DNA of 64,000 bases, from positions 558,001 through 622,000 of the forward strand of contig NZ_FMIB01000002.1 in assembly GCF_900091475.1 (NCBI RefSeq), read 5' to 3'. This DNA is from Micromonospora chersina. Its GTDB lineage: Bacteria > Actinomycetota > Actinomycetes > Mycobacteriales > Micromonosporaceae. The first letter of the stretch is position 1. Each line of letters starts with the position of its first letter. The notes beneath the pieces are model-generated. The model worked only from the letters and a program-made list of their open reading frames with translations. It did not search any database and was not told the origin of the DNA. Made by a program: the position numbers and the translations under genes. Shown in pieces: positions 47,973-56,457 of the stretch.

Positions 47973-48137
47973 CAGCGCCATCGGAGCGTGCTCCCCAGTA
48001 ATCCGACTCTCCGACCCGGCAGCCGTGCGTCGGCGCGCCTGACCTGGTGGTCCCCGCCGACCGCACGATCGCCGGATCCCCGGGCGGTGCCGCCGCCCGT
48101 ACGCTGGCCCGGGCCGGCTGGGGAGCGGGGGAGCGGC

Positions 48138-49916
48138 ATGGGGGATCGGGCACGGCTGGACCGGCGCAGCCTGCTCGTGGCCGCCGGTGGCCTCGCGGTC
48201 GCCGGGATCGGCGTACCCGTGGGCCTGGCCGCCACCGGCGACCCGCCGCCGGTCGCCCGCGGACGCCGGCCGATCAGCATGGCCATGCACCTGCACGCGT
48301 CGTTCAGCGAGGGCGTCGCCAGCTACGCCGCCCACCTCGACCAGGCCCGGCGCAACGCCGTCGACGTGATCTGGTGGACCGACCACGACTTCCGGGTGGC
48401 CGCCCACGACCACCGCCGCGTCGTCCACTTCGACGGGCCCGAGGAGGCCGAGGGCGGGCTCGCGTGGACCTGGACGGAGTCCACCGAGGGCGCGCTCACC
48501 GCCTCGGCCGCCGACTTCGTGCCCGCCGCCGCCGACGACCCGGGCCGCGCGTTGCGGCTCACCGCCGCCGGCGCCGGCATCCTCTGGTACGCCGGCAAGG
48601 CGTGGAACTGGACGCACACCGGGAACATCTCCGACACCACGCTGTACCTCGACGTGCTGCCCGAGACCGCCGGCCCCGACGCCACCCTGATCGTGGAGAT
48701 CGCGCTGTCCCACCACCCGGCCGGCGCGGGCCGCCCCGCCGGCCAGCTCGTGCTGCGCTACCGCCTGGGCGCGGCGACCGACACCCGGCACCACGCCGAC
48801 GGTCGGCACGGCACCGTCGACCTGCCCGCCCCGGCCGGCGCCTGGCGGCGGCACACCCTCGACCTGCTGTCCGACGTGCGGCGGCTCTGGCCGGACCTGG
48901 TGGCGGGCGACAACTCGCTGCGTGGGCTGCGGCTCGGGGTGCAGGTCGCCGGCGGCTCGCGGGGCGCGTACGTGGTCGACCGGCTCGTCTTCGACCGGGC
49001 CCGGCGCGCCGGGCAGGCCGGCGAGGAACTGCGCGCCGAGGTGCTGCGCGGCTACGCCGGGGCGTACCCGGGAGTGACCCGCCACCGCGCCTACGAGGTG
49101 TCGATGGTCCGGCACCTCAACTGGTTCGGCGGCGACCAGACGCTGCCGCGCTTCCCGTCGCCGCCGTACCGGGACAACGACGTCGGGGCCACCGAACGGA
49201 TGGTCGAGTTCCTCCACGACCACGGCGGGGTGGTCTGCTGGAACCACCCGCTCGACGTGGAACGCCGCGAGTCCCTCGCGCGGCTGCTGGTGGAGCGGCA
49301 CGCGCTCGGCGTCGACCTGATCGAGATCGGCCGCGAACCGGTCGACGACCACCTCTGGGCGTACGACGTGGCGGCCCGCAACGCCGTCCCGGTGACCGCC
49401 GTCGGGGTGACCGACGACCACGACGGCACCGACTGGCGGGCCGGGCGGGACCGGCACGTCACGTACGTGTGGGCGGCCTCCACGGGTCGCGACGACCTGG
49501 TGGCGGCGCTGCGGGCCGGCCAGGCCTGGTTCACCGACCTGGCCCGCTACCGGGGCGCCCTCGACCTGGAGATCGGCGGTCGCAGCGCGATGGGCGCCGT
49601 GCTGACCACCGACGCCGGTGAGCTGACCGTGCGACTGCGTGCCACCGACCTGCCGGCCGGCGCGACCCTGGAGGTGGTGACCGGGGCGGTCGACCTGGCG
49701 GGCGTCGCCGATCCCACCCCGGCGATCGAGATCGGACAGGTGCCCTGGCGTCAGCTCCGGCAGGGCTGGCACGACCTGCCGGTCTCGCCCGGCGCGGGCA
49801 GGTACCTGCGGACCCAGGTCCGGGGGCGGGACGGCGTGATCATCGGGGCCGGCAACCCGGTCTGGCTGCTGCGCCAGCCCCCACCCCGCGGCATCCCCCC
49901 GGCCCGCCGCTTCTGA
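48138..49916 (+). CDS. Tat-exported PHP-domain (CehA/McbA-like) metallohydrolase
   Basis: 592-aa exported protein. Twin-arginine signal LDRRSLLVAAGGLAVAGIG. The PHP metal site is split along the chain: MAMHLHASFSEG and VIWWTDHD near the N-terminus, VCWNHPLDV and VTAVGVTDDHDG in the C-terminal half. Between them (~110-300) lies a beta-sandwich insert resembling a carbohydrate-binding or concanavalin-like domain. It probably hydrolyses phosphoesters or related bonds outside the membrane. ATG with a GGGGGAG site; a TACGCT hexamer about 40 bases upstream could be the -10. Confidence 0.82.
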   Translation: MGDRARLDRRSLLVAAGGLAVAGIGVPVGLAATGDPPPVARGRRPISMAMHLHASFSEGVASYAAHLDQARRNAVDVIWWTDHDFRVAAHDHRRVVHFDGPEEAEGGLAWTWTESTEGALTASAADFVPAAADDPGRALRLTAAGAGILWYAGKAWNWTHTGNISDTTLYLDVLPETAGPDATLIVEIALSHHPAGAGRPAGQLVLRYRLGAATDTRHHADGRHGTVDLPAPAGAWRRHTLDLLSDVRRLWPDLVAGDNSLRGLRLGVQVAGGSRGAYVVDRLVFDRARRAGQAGEELRAEVLRGYAGAYPGVTRHRAYEVSMVRHLNWFGGDQTLPRFPSPPYRDNDVGATERMVEFLHDHGGVVCWNHPLDVERRESLARLLVERHALGVDLIEIGREPVDDHLWAYDVAARNAVPVTAVGVTDDHDGTDWRAGRDRHVTYVWAASTGRDDLVAALRAGQAWFTDLARYRGALDLEIGGRSAMGAVLTTDAGELTVRLRATDLPAGATLEVVTGAVDLAGVADPTPAIEIGQVPWRQLRQGWHDLPVSPGAGRYLRTQVRGRDGVIIGAGNPVWLLRQPPPRGIPPARRF

Positions 49917-49952
49917 GCATGCCGGCCGCCCACACGAAAGGGGAAGTGGCTC

Positions 49953-50378
49953 GTGAGCCTGCACTACGAGGTCGTCTTCAGCTGTTTCCTGGACGACGAG
50001 ACGCCACCTGACGTCCTCGACGTTCTCCGGTGGCATCTCGGGATGCGTGACGAGCGGCCCGCCACGCTGGACGCGGAGGATCACCCGTACCGGCTGCTGG
50101 CGCCGGACCCGGACAGCTACCTGCCCGGCGGTGACGTGGCGTCGCTGCGCCGGCAGCGGGTCGGCTTCACGGCGACCGGCGAACGGTTCCAGTGGGGCCT
50201 GCACAGCCGCAACTACTGGCTGGACGACGACCTGGGCGAGCTGGTCAGCATCCTCGACCTCATCGCGCCGCACGTCGTCGAGGACGGGTACGGCGGCCAC
50301 CTCCGCGAGGAGTACGACACCGACCTCGTCGTCTTCGAGTTCCGCGACGGGTCCTACGTCGGGAACCGCGCCCACTGA
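49953..50378 (+). CDS. Hypothetical protein, 141 aa
   Basis: Cytoplasmic acidic protein, not recognised. The first strand SLHYEVVFSCFLDDETPPDV, the middle LRRQRVGFTATGERFQWGLHSRN-type block and the end DLVVFEFRDGSYVGN suggest a mixed alpha/beta fold seen in small actinomycete hypotheticals. GTG start with AAAGGGGAAG upstream. It follows the PHP gene after 36 bases and may share its transcript; an inverted repeat follows its stop. Confidence 0.68.
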   Translation: MSLHYEVVFSCFLDDETPPDVLDVLRWHLGMRDERPATLDAEDHPYRLLAPDPDSYLPGGDVASLRRQRVGFTATGERFQWGLHSRNYWLDDDLGELVSILDLIAPHVVEDGYGGHLREEYDTDLVVFEFRDGSYVGNRAH

Positions 50379-50401
50379 CCCGCCGACAGCCGTGCCCCCG
50401 G

Positions 50402-50447
50402 ATCTTGGGACAGTTTCCGTTCGGTGCTGGCGGAAAGTGTCCAAGAT
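50402..50447 (+). terminator. Long inverted repeat after the hypothetical gene
   Basis: ATCTTGGGACAGTTTCCG (50402-50419) pairs with CGGAAAGTGTCCAAGAT (50431-50447) except for one bulge and one mismatch; loop 11 bases. It may end the 48138-50378 transcript. Arms of this sort (GATCTTGGACA-like) look like a dispersed intergenic repeat rather than a one-off hairpin. Confidence 0.6.
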
Positions 50448-50541
50448 TGCGTGGCTGGGCCCACGAGACACCAGGCGTGAAGTGCGGGGGAGTGGGTACG
50501 CGCGCGGCCGGGAGGCGGGCGCCTCCGGGATCGAGGGGACC

Positions 50542-51444
50542 ATGGCAGCCGCCGCCGTCATCGCGCTGGTCATCGTCGTCGCGCTCGTGGTGCTCGTGGC
50601 CTCGCTGAGCGTCCGGCTGGTGCAGCAGTACCAGCGTGGCGTGGTGTTCCGCTTCGGCCGGGTGCTGGAGCGCATCCGCCAGCCCGGCTTCCAGCTCATC
50701 GTCCCGGTCGCCGACCGGATGGTGCGGGTGAGCATGCAGACCACCGTGATCGGGGTGCCCGCGCAGGGGGTGATCACCCGCGACAACGTCACGCTCACCG
50801 TCGACGCGGTCGTCTACTACCGGGTGGTCGACCCGGTGAAGGTGCTGGTCAACGTCCGCGACTACCCGTCGGCGGTGCTCCAGGTCGCGCAGACCGCGCT
50901 GCGGTCGGTGATCGGCAAGGCCGACCTGGACACCCTGCTGCGCGACCGGGACCGCATCAACGCGGAGCTCAAGTCGGTCATCGACGCGCCCACCGAGAAG
51001 CCGTGGGGCCTGCTCATCGAGCGGGTGGAGGTCAAGGACGTGTCGCTGCCCGAGGGGATGAAGCGGTCGATGTCCCGGCAGGCCGAGGCGGAACGGGAAC
51101 GGCGGGCCCGGGTGATCGCCGCGGACGGCGAGTACCAGGCGTCCCGCCGGCTCGCCGACGCGTCCCGGGCCATGGCGAACACGCCGGGGGCGTACCAGCT
51201 GCGGCTGCTCCAGACGGTGGTGGACGTGGCGGCGGAGAAGAACAGCACCCTGGTCATGCCGTTCCCGGTCGAGCTGCTGCGCTTCTTCGACCGGCTCGCC
51301 GGCGGGGAGGGCGACCGGGCCCGTCCGGCGGGGCAGGCGGGGCAGGCCGGCGGGGGCCCGACGGAGCAGGCCCCGTCGCTCGGACCGGTCACCGGGAACG
51401 TCGCCGCGGCCGCGGACGGGGACGGACGCCGACCCGCGCCGTGA
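50542..51444 (+). CDS. SPFH/band 7 (slipin/stomatin-like) membrane protein
   Basis: 300-aa protein with one N-terminal membrane helix (AAVIALVIVVALVVLVASL), then the SPFH domain: VQQYQRGVVFRFGRVLERIRQPG, VVYYRVVDPVKVLVNV, VIGKADLDTLLRDRDRIN and a long coiled helix with RQAEAERERRARVIAADGE. The C-terminal 45 residues are Gly/Ala/Pro-rich and disordered. Such proteins form ring-like membrane scaffolds; an NfeD partner is often adjacent but is not seen here. The ATG has only a weak GAGGGG site upstream. Confidence 0.88.
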   Translation: MAAAAVIALVIVVALVVLVASLSVRLVQQYQRGVVFRFGRVLERIRQPGFQLIVPVADRMVRVSMQTTVIGVPAQGVITRDNVTLTVDAVVYYRVVDPVKVLVNVRDYPSAVLQVAQTALRSVIGKADLDTLLRDRDRINAELKSVIDAPTEKPWGLLIERVEVKDVSLPEGMKRSMSRQAEAERERRARVIAADGEYQASRRLADASRAMANTPGAYQLRLLQTVVDVAAEKNSTLVMPFPVELLRFFDRLAGGEGDRARPAGQAGQAGGGPTEQAPSLGPVTGNVAAAADGDGRRPAP

Positions 51445-51494
51445 CGGGCCGGCGTACACACCGGCAGCCGGCCGCCGGCCGGAAATGTGAGTGC

Positions 51495-53105
51495 TCAGCC
51501 CGCTGCCACCGGCGCCGGCTCGCCCGCCTGCTCCGGCACGCTCACCGTGGGCGCCGGCCTCGGCAGGGTGAAGACGAACCGGGCGCCGTCGGCGTACCCG
51601 TCGTCCAGGCGCAGCGCGCCGCCGTGGAACTCGACGATCTTCTTGCAGATGGCCAGCCCGATCCCGGTGCCGTCGTAGGCGCCCCGCGGGTGCAGCCGCT
51701 GGAAGATCAGGAAGATCTTGTCGGCGTACCGGGGGTCGATGCCGATGCCGTTGTCCGCCACGGCGAACTCCCAGCCGTCCGTGTCCTCGGTGACCGCCAC
51801 CCGGATCCGGGGCGGCCGGTCGGGGCTGCGGAACTTCACGGCGTTGCCGAGCAGGTTCTGCCACAGCATGGTGAGCAGTGTCGGGTCGCCGTGCACCACC
51901 GGCAGCGGGTCCGCCTCGATCTCGGCGCCCGCCTCGGCGATCGCCTCGGAGAGGTTCGACTCGGCCTGGGCGAACGTCGCGGCCAGGTCCACCTCCCGGT
52001 CGTCGCGGTAGATCCGGCCGATCCGGGAGAACGCCAGCAGGTCGTTGATCAGGTTCTGCATCCGGGTGGCCCCGTCGACCGCGTAGTCGATGTACTGCCG
52101 GGCCCGGTCGTCGAGCTGGTCGCCGTAGCGGCGTTGCAGCATCTGGCAGAACGACGCCACCTTGCGCAGCGGCTCCTGGAGGTCGTGCGAGGCCACGTAG
52201 GCGAACTGCTCCAGGTCCTCGTTGGACCGGCGCAGCTCGGCGGCCTGCTGTTCGAGCGCGTCCCGGTGCCGGCGGCTGGTGTTCAGCGCGTCGACCACCC
52301 GCTGCCGCATGGTCTCCACGTCGACGGTGAGCCGGGCGATGTCGGCCGGCCCCTCCGGGGCGAGGCGGTGCTCGAAGTCGCCGCCGGCGACCCGCCGCAC
52401 CGAGGCGCCGAGCCGGTCCAGCGGGCGCAGCACCGTGGTCCGGACCAGCACCGAGATGACGATGCTGGACAGCAGCAGGGTGGCCAGGATCGCCACGAAG
52501 AGGAGGTCCCGCAGCGCGCGGGCCCGGTCGAGGTCGGCCCGGCCGGCCGCCTGCACCCGGTCGAGCCGGGCCTCCAGGCTGGTCAGCGCGGCCTGCGCGG
52601 CGTCGAACGCGAGCCGGCCCTGCCGTACCACGGGCGCGAGTTCCGCCGCGCTGGTGCCGGTCCGGCGGGCGGCGATCAGCCGGGTCGGGTACTCGGCCCG
52701 CCAGCGCTCCGCGAGGGTCAGCGCGGCGTCCAGCTCACGCCGGGCCGCCGGCTCGTCGGCGAGCAGGTCGCGGGCGCGCCGCGCGGTCGCGCGCTCGGCG
52801 GCCACCCCCTCCTCGTACGGGCGCAGCAGCTCCGGATCGCCGGTGATGACGTACCCGCGGACCGCCGCCACCTGCTCCAGCAGTCCGCTCTCCAGCCGGC
52901 TCACCGCGGTGCGGGCGGGGGAGATCCGGTCGGCCAGCCGGTTGGAGACCGCGGCCGTGTGGGACAGGGCCGCCGCACCGACCCCGCCGCCGACGAGCAC
53001 CAGCACCGTCATCCCGAGCATCATGACGCTCAGCCGGCGGCTCGTGGTCATCCGCGCCCGGCGGCCCGCGGTGCCGGTCGCGGGCGCCCCTGCTGTGCTG
53101 CTCAC
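51495..53105 (-). CDS. Sensor histidine kinase with CHASE3-like and HAMP domains
   Basis: 536-aa kinase, two membrane helices (about 26-50 and 200-222) bounding a CHASE3-like helical sensor (SRLESGLLEQVAAVRGYVITGD). A HAMP domain follows (about 222-275), then the phospho-acceptor in FAYVASHDLQEPLRKV (H307), the phytochrome-like HisKA form, and a HATPase domain (NLLGNAVKFRSP, VADNGIGIDP, GTGIGLAICKKIVE). There is no response regulator next to it. The GTG at 53105 was chosen for the TACTGT six bases upstream; an ATG at 53051 is the alternative and has no RBS. Confidence 0.9.
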   Translation of the reverse strand: MSSTAGAPATGTAGRRARMTTSRRLSVMMLGMTVLVLVGGGVGAAALSHTAAVSNRLADRISPARTAVSRLESGLLEQVAAVRGYVITGDPELLRPYEEGVAAERATARRARDLLADEPAARRELDAALTLAERWRAEYPTRLIAARRTGTSAAELAPVVRQGRLAFDAAQAALTSLEARLDRVQAAGRADLDRARALRDLLFVAILATLLLSSIVISVLVRTTVLRPLDRLGASVRRVAGGDFEHRLAPEGPADIARLTVDVETMRQRVVDALNTSRRHRDALEQQAAELRRSNEDLEQFAYVASHDLQEPLRKVASFCQMLQRRYGDQLDDRARQYIDYAVDGATRMQNLINDLLAFSRIGRIYRDDREVDLAATFAQAESNLSEAIAEAGAEIEADPLPVVHGDPTLLTMLWQNLLGNAVKFRSPDRPPRIRVAVTEDTDGWEFAVADNGIGIDPRYADKIFLIFQRLHPRGAYDGTGIGLAICKKIVEFHGGALRLDDGYADGARFVFTLPRPAPTVSVPEQAGEPAPVAAG

Positions 53106-53111
53106 GGCAGC

Positions 53112-53117
53112 ACAGTA
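53112..53117 (-). promoter_or_regulatory. Leaderless-type -10 hexamer TACTGT with adjacent palindrome
   Basis: On the minus strand TACTGT ends six bases before GTG 53105. Directly upstream is the palindrome CGGACAGGTCCG (53119-53130), where a regulator of this kinase could bind between -10 and -35. Confidence 0.55.
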
Positions 53118-53146
53118 ACGGACCTGTCCGGTTCGTCGCGCGGCGC

Positions 53147-53983
53147 TCAGTCGAGCAGCCCGCCCCCGGTGGGCAGCGGCAGCCCGGGCAGCGGCAGCCC
53201 GGGAACGGAGACCGACACGGACACCGACGGCAGTGGCAGGCCGGGCAGCGGCAGCAGCGGGCTGTCGGCCGGAGCCGGCGAACCGCTCGTCCCGGGCCTC
53301 GGCGAGCCGCCCGAGGTGGCGGGGCCCGGCCGGGGCGTGCGGGTGACGGTGGGGCTCGGGACGGCGGTGGGCGCGGGGCTGGCCGGGGCGGAGGCCGGAG
53401 CGGCGCTCGGCGGCGCGGTGACCCCCCGGGCCGCCGCCAGGTCGCGGGCCACAACGTCGAGCGCGGCGCCCAGCCGGGTGACGGCCGCCGGGTCCTCCAC
53501 CCGGGCCAGGTCCCGGCGGGCCTGCGCGATCAGCGCCTCGGCGTCGTCGAGCCGGCCGGCGTTGAGGGCCGCGCGGGCCCGGTCGATGGTGTCCTCGATG
53601 CCGCGCACCTCGGCCTGCTGCGGGTGCAGGAGCTTGGTCAGCGACCAGAGCGGGCTGCCCGGGCCGGCGTCGCGGCTGCTGATGCCGAGCCCGGAGACCA
53701 GGGCCAGCAGCGCCACGGCGGCCGCCGCCAGCCGCAGCGCCCAGGGGCGGGGCCGCCGGACCGCCCGCCGCACGGGCGCGTCCCCGACAGGGTCCGGCGC
53801 GGCGGGGCGTACCCCGGTGGGTTCCTCGGCGAGGTCGGACCGCCAGGCGGCGAGCAGCCCGGCGAGGGCGTCGCCGTCGGGCGCGGGCTCGCCGCGGCCG
53901 AGGGCGTCGAGCAGCGCGTCGTCGCGGGCGATGGTCCCCAGGTCCATCGCCTCGTCGCCGTCGCCCGGCGTCCGCCCGGTCAT
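53147..53983 (-). CDS. RsdA-like anti-sigma factor
   Basis: 278-aa membrane protein. The N-terminal 55 residues (MDLGTIARDDALLDALGRG, then LAGLLAAWRSDLAEEP) match the sigma-binding region of the actinobacterial anti-sigma-D factor RsdA. A single membrane helix lies at 81-100, followed by an extracellular helical part with DTIDRARAALNAGRLDDAEALI and a long Pro/Ser/Thr tail. That tail has PLPGLPLP blocks on both sides of a V-S-V-S-V-S-V run. It would hold the sigma factor encoded just upstream (four-base overlap) until proteolysis. Confidence 0.82.
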   Translation of the reverse strand: MTGRTPGDGDEAMDLGTIARDDALLDALGRGEPAPDGDALAGLLAAWRSDLAEEPTGVRPAAPDPVGDAPVRRAVRRPRPWALRLAAAAVALLALVSGLGISSRDAGPGSPLWSLTKLLHPQQAEVRGIEDTIDRARAALNAGRLDDAEALIAQARRDLARVEDPAAVTRLGAALDVVARDLAAARGVTAPPSAAPASAPASPAPTAVPSPTVTRTPRPGPATSGGSPRPGTSGSPAPADSPLLPLPGLPLPSVSVSVSVPGLPLPGLPLPTGGGLLD

Positions 53984-54558
53984 GCCGCCACCTCGTCCAG
54001 TGAGCCCCCGGCCAGGGTACGGAGCCGGGCCAGGGCGCGGGACTGGGCCATCCGGACCGCGGCCGCCGACATGCCGACCACGTCCCCGACCTCCTCGGCG
54101 GACAGCCCCACCGCGACCCGCAGCAGGACGATCTCCCGCTGGACGTCGGGAAGCCGGTCGAGCAGGGCCGACAGCCGCCGGGCCAGGTCGCTCGCCACGG
54201 CCTGCTGCTCGGGCCCCGGCGCGGCGTCGGGCCGCTCCACCGGGGTGTCGGTGGGGGTGACCGCGGCGTCTCGCACGGCGGAGCGCTGGGCGTCGGCCAC
54301 CTTGTGCGCGGCGATGCCGTAGACGAACGCGGCGAACGGGACGCCCTGCTCACGGTAGCGGGGGAGGGCGCGCAGCACGGCCACGCACACCTCCTGCGCG
54401 ACGTCGTCAGCCGTGGTGTACGCCCCGCCCACCCGGCCCAGCCGGGCCCGGCAGTAGCGGACCAGTCCCGGACGCACGCCGACCAGCAACGCCTCCACCG
54501 CCGCCGGGTCGCCCGCGGCGGCCCGGCGGACGAGTTCGGACTCGATCACTGTCGTCAT
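53980..54558 (-). CDS. ECF-type RNA polymerase sigma factor (SigD/ShbA-like)
   Basis: 192-aa sigma-70 family regulator with region 2 (LVRYCRARLG, TADDVAQEVCVAVLRALPRY) and region 4 (LSALLDRLPDVQREIVLLRVAVGLSAEEVGDVVG, AAVRMAQSRALARLR). Order and partner protein fit SigD of mycobacteria and ShbA of Streptomyces. ShbA drives the principal sigma gene in Streptomyces; the target here is unknown. The start ATG lies about 165 bases from the mce ATPase start on the opposite strand, so the intervening segment must hold both promoters. Confidence 0.88.
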   Translation of the reverse strand: MTTVIESELVRRAAAGDPAAVEALLVGVRPGLVRYCRARLGRVGGAYTTADDVAQEVCVAVLRALPRYREQGVPFAAFVYGIAAHKVADAQRSAVRDAAVTPTDTPVERPDAAPGPEQQAVASDLARRLSALLDRLPDVQREIVLLRVAVGLSAEEVGDVVGMSAAAVRMAQSRALARLRTLAGGSLDEVAA

Positions 54559-54723
54559 GGCGTTCGCGGAACATCCTCATCACCGGCCGGTTTCCGGCAC
54601 GTTATCCACACCTCCGGGGTTTTGCATAGCTCGCCGGCCGTCCCCGGCCGGTGACTCAAAGTAGTTGTTGCGCCCCGTCGTCCCCGCCCGATGTTCCAGG
54701 TGAGACACGAAGGGAGGGGAACG

Positions 54724-55689
54724 ATGGGCGTCGAGGTCGCGGTACGTGGACTGACCAAGTCCTTCGGCGGGCACCCGGTCTGGTCGGACCTCACCCTGAC
54801 CCTGCCCGCCGGGGAGATCTCCGTCCTGCTGGGACCCTCCGGCACCGGCAAGTCGGTGTTCCTCAAGACGCTGGTCGGGTTGCTCCGGCCCGACCGGGGC
54901 TCCGTCGTCATCGAGGGACGGGACCTGCCGAAGCTCTCCGAACGCGAGCTGTACGAGGTGCGCAAGCTGTTCGGCGTGCTGTTCCAGGACGGCGCGCTGT
55001 TCGGCTCGATGACCATCTACGACAACGTGGCGTTCCCGCTGCGCGAGCACACCCGCCGCTCCGAGTCGGAGATCCGGGCCGTGGTCACCGAGAAGCTGGA
55101 GATGGTCGGCCTCGTCGGGGCCGAGCACAAGCTGCCCGGTGAGATCTCCGGCGGGATGCGCAAGCGGGCCGGGCTGGCCCGCGCCCTCGTCCTCGACCCG
55201 CAGATCATCCTCTTCGACGAGCCGGACTCCGGGCTGGACCCGGTGCGCACCGCCTACCTCAACCAGCTCATCGTCGACCTCAACCAGCGGACCGGGGCGA
55301 CCTTCCTGATCGTCACCCACGACATCAACACGGCCCGGACCGTGCCGGACAACATCGGCCTGATCTACCACGGGCACCTGGCCATGTTCGGGCCGCGGGA
55401 GATGCTGCTGTCCAGCACCGAGCCGGTGGTCCGGCAGTTCCTCAACGCGCAGCGGATCGGTCCGATCGGGATGGCCGAGGAGAAGGACGCCGAGGAGTTG
55501 GCGGCCGAGGCGCAGGCCGGGGTGGAACTCCCGCCGCTGCCGCCGATCCCGCTGCAACTGCCCCCGTCGGACGGGCGGCCGCGCGCCGCCGAACGCCCGC
55601 CCGGCCAGTGGTGCCGCGAGCACGGCGTCACCCCGCCGCCCGGGTCGTTCGAGGGCCGCTGGGCCGATTCGAGCGAGGTGGCGGTATGA
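54724..55689 (+). CDS. Mce-associated ABC transporter ATPase (MceG/Mkl/MlaF-like)
   Basis: 321-aa ATPase of the lipid-importing Mce family. Walker A GPSGTGKSV at about 39-47, signature EISGGMRKRAGLARAL (the SGGM form typical of Mkl/MlaF), Walker B IILFDEPDSGLDP, switch His in IVTHDI. The C-terminal ~80 residues extend beyond the core, ending FEGRWADSSEVAV; MceG-type proteins have such an extension for docking. ATG has GGGAGGGG. Immediately upstream of two YrbE permeases with a four-base overlap; in mycobacteria this ATPase is encoded away from mce loci. Confidence 0.92.
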   Translation: MGVEVAVRGLTKSFGGHPVWSDLTLTLPAGEISVLLGPSGTGKSVFLKTLVGLLRPDRGSVVIEGRDLPKLSERELYEVRKLFGVLFQDGALFGSMTIYDNVAFPLREHTRRSESEIRAVVTEKLEMVGLVGAEHKLPGEISGGMRKRAGLARALVLDPQIILFDEPDSGLDPVRTAYLNQLIVDLNQRTGATFLIVTHDINTARTVPDNIGLIYHGHLAMFGPREMLLSSTEPVVRQFLNAQRIGPIGMAEEKDAEELAAEAQAGVELPPLPPIPLQLPPSDGRPRAAERPPGQWCREHGVTPPPGSFEGRWADSSEVAV

Positions 55690-56456
55690 GCGCTCCCGTC
55701 GCCGCCGTGCGGCACACCGGCGAGTTCTTCGCGTTCTGCCTGGACACCCTGCGCGGGCTGGGCCGCCGGCCGGTGCAGGTCCGCGAGTTCGTCCAGCAGG
55801 CCTGGTTCATCAGCTCGGTGTCCATCCTGCCCGCCGCGCTGGTCTCCATCCCGTTCGGCGCGGTCATCGCGCTCCAGCTCGGCACGCTGGTCCGCCAGCT
55901 CGGCGCGCAGTCGTTCACCGGCGCCGCGTCCGTGCTCGCCGTGGTCCGCGAGGCCGGCCCGATCGTCACCGCGCTGATCATCGCGGGCGCCGGCGGCTCG
56001 GCCATCTGCGCCGACCTCGGCGCGCGGAAGATCCGCGAGGAGCTGGACGCCATGCAGGTGCTCGGCATCGACCCGATCCACCGCCTCGTGGTGCCCCGGG
56101 TGCTCGCCTCGATGCTTGTCGCGGTGCTGCTCAACGGGCTGGTCAGCGTGGTCGGCGTGACCGGCGGCTACGCGTTCAACGTGGTGCTCCAGGGCGGCAC
56201 GCCCGGGGCGTACCTGGCGAGCTTCCAGGCCCTCGGCCAGCTGCCCGACCTGCTCGTCGGCGAGGTGAAGGCGCTGCTGTTCGGGGCCGCCGCCGCGCTT
56301 GTCGCCAGCCACCAGGGGATGACCGCCAAGGGCGGGCCGAAGGGCGTCGGTGACGCGGTCAACCGCAGCGTGGTGATCACCTTCATGCTGCTGTTCGCGC
56401 TGAACTTCGTGGTCACGGCCGTGTACTTCCAGGTCGTCCCGCAGAAGGGGAGCTGA
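55686..56456 (+). CDS. YrbE/MlaE-family permease A
   Basis: 256-aa membrane protein with about five helices. MlaE-family landmarks are SVSILPAALVSIPFGAVIALQ, the loop VREAGPIVTALIIAGAGGSAI and IREELDAMQVLGIDPI, which contacts the ATPase in the same way as an EAA loop. Forms the membrane channel of the Mce transporter with the next gene. ATG overlaps the ATPase stop (ATGA). Confidence 0.92.
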   Translation: MSAPVAAVRHTGEFFAFCLDTLRGLGRRPVQVREFVQQAWFISSVSILPAALVSIPFGAVIALQLGTLVRQLGAQSFTGAASVLAVVREAGPIVTALIIAGAGGSAICADLGARKIREELDAMQVLGIDPIHRLVVPRVLASMLVAVLLNGLVSVVGVTGGYAFNVVLQGGTPGAYLASFQALGQLPDLLVGEVKALLFGAAAALVASHQGMTAKGGPKGVGDAVNRSVVITFMLLFALNFVVTAVYFQVVPQKGS

Positions 56457-56457
56457 C

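Noticed and set aside
47489..48001. 170-codon plus-strand frame spanning the dcd fragment
   Set aside because: Only the dcd-like portion has protein-like similarity; the rest has mixed composition, and it runs in a different frame from the real C-terminal remnant at 47847-47972.
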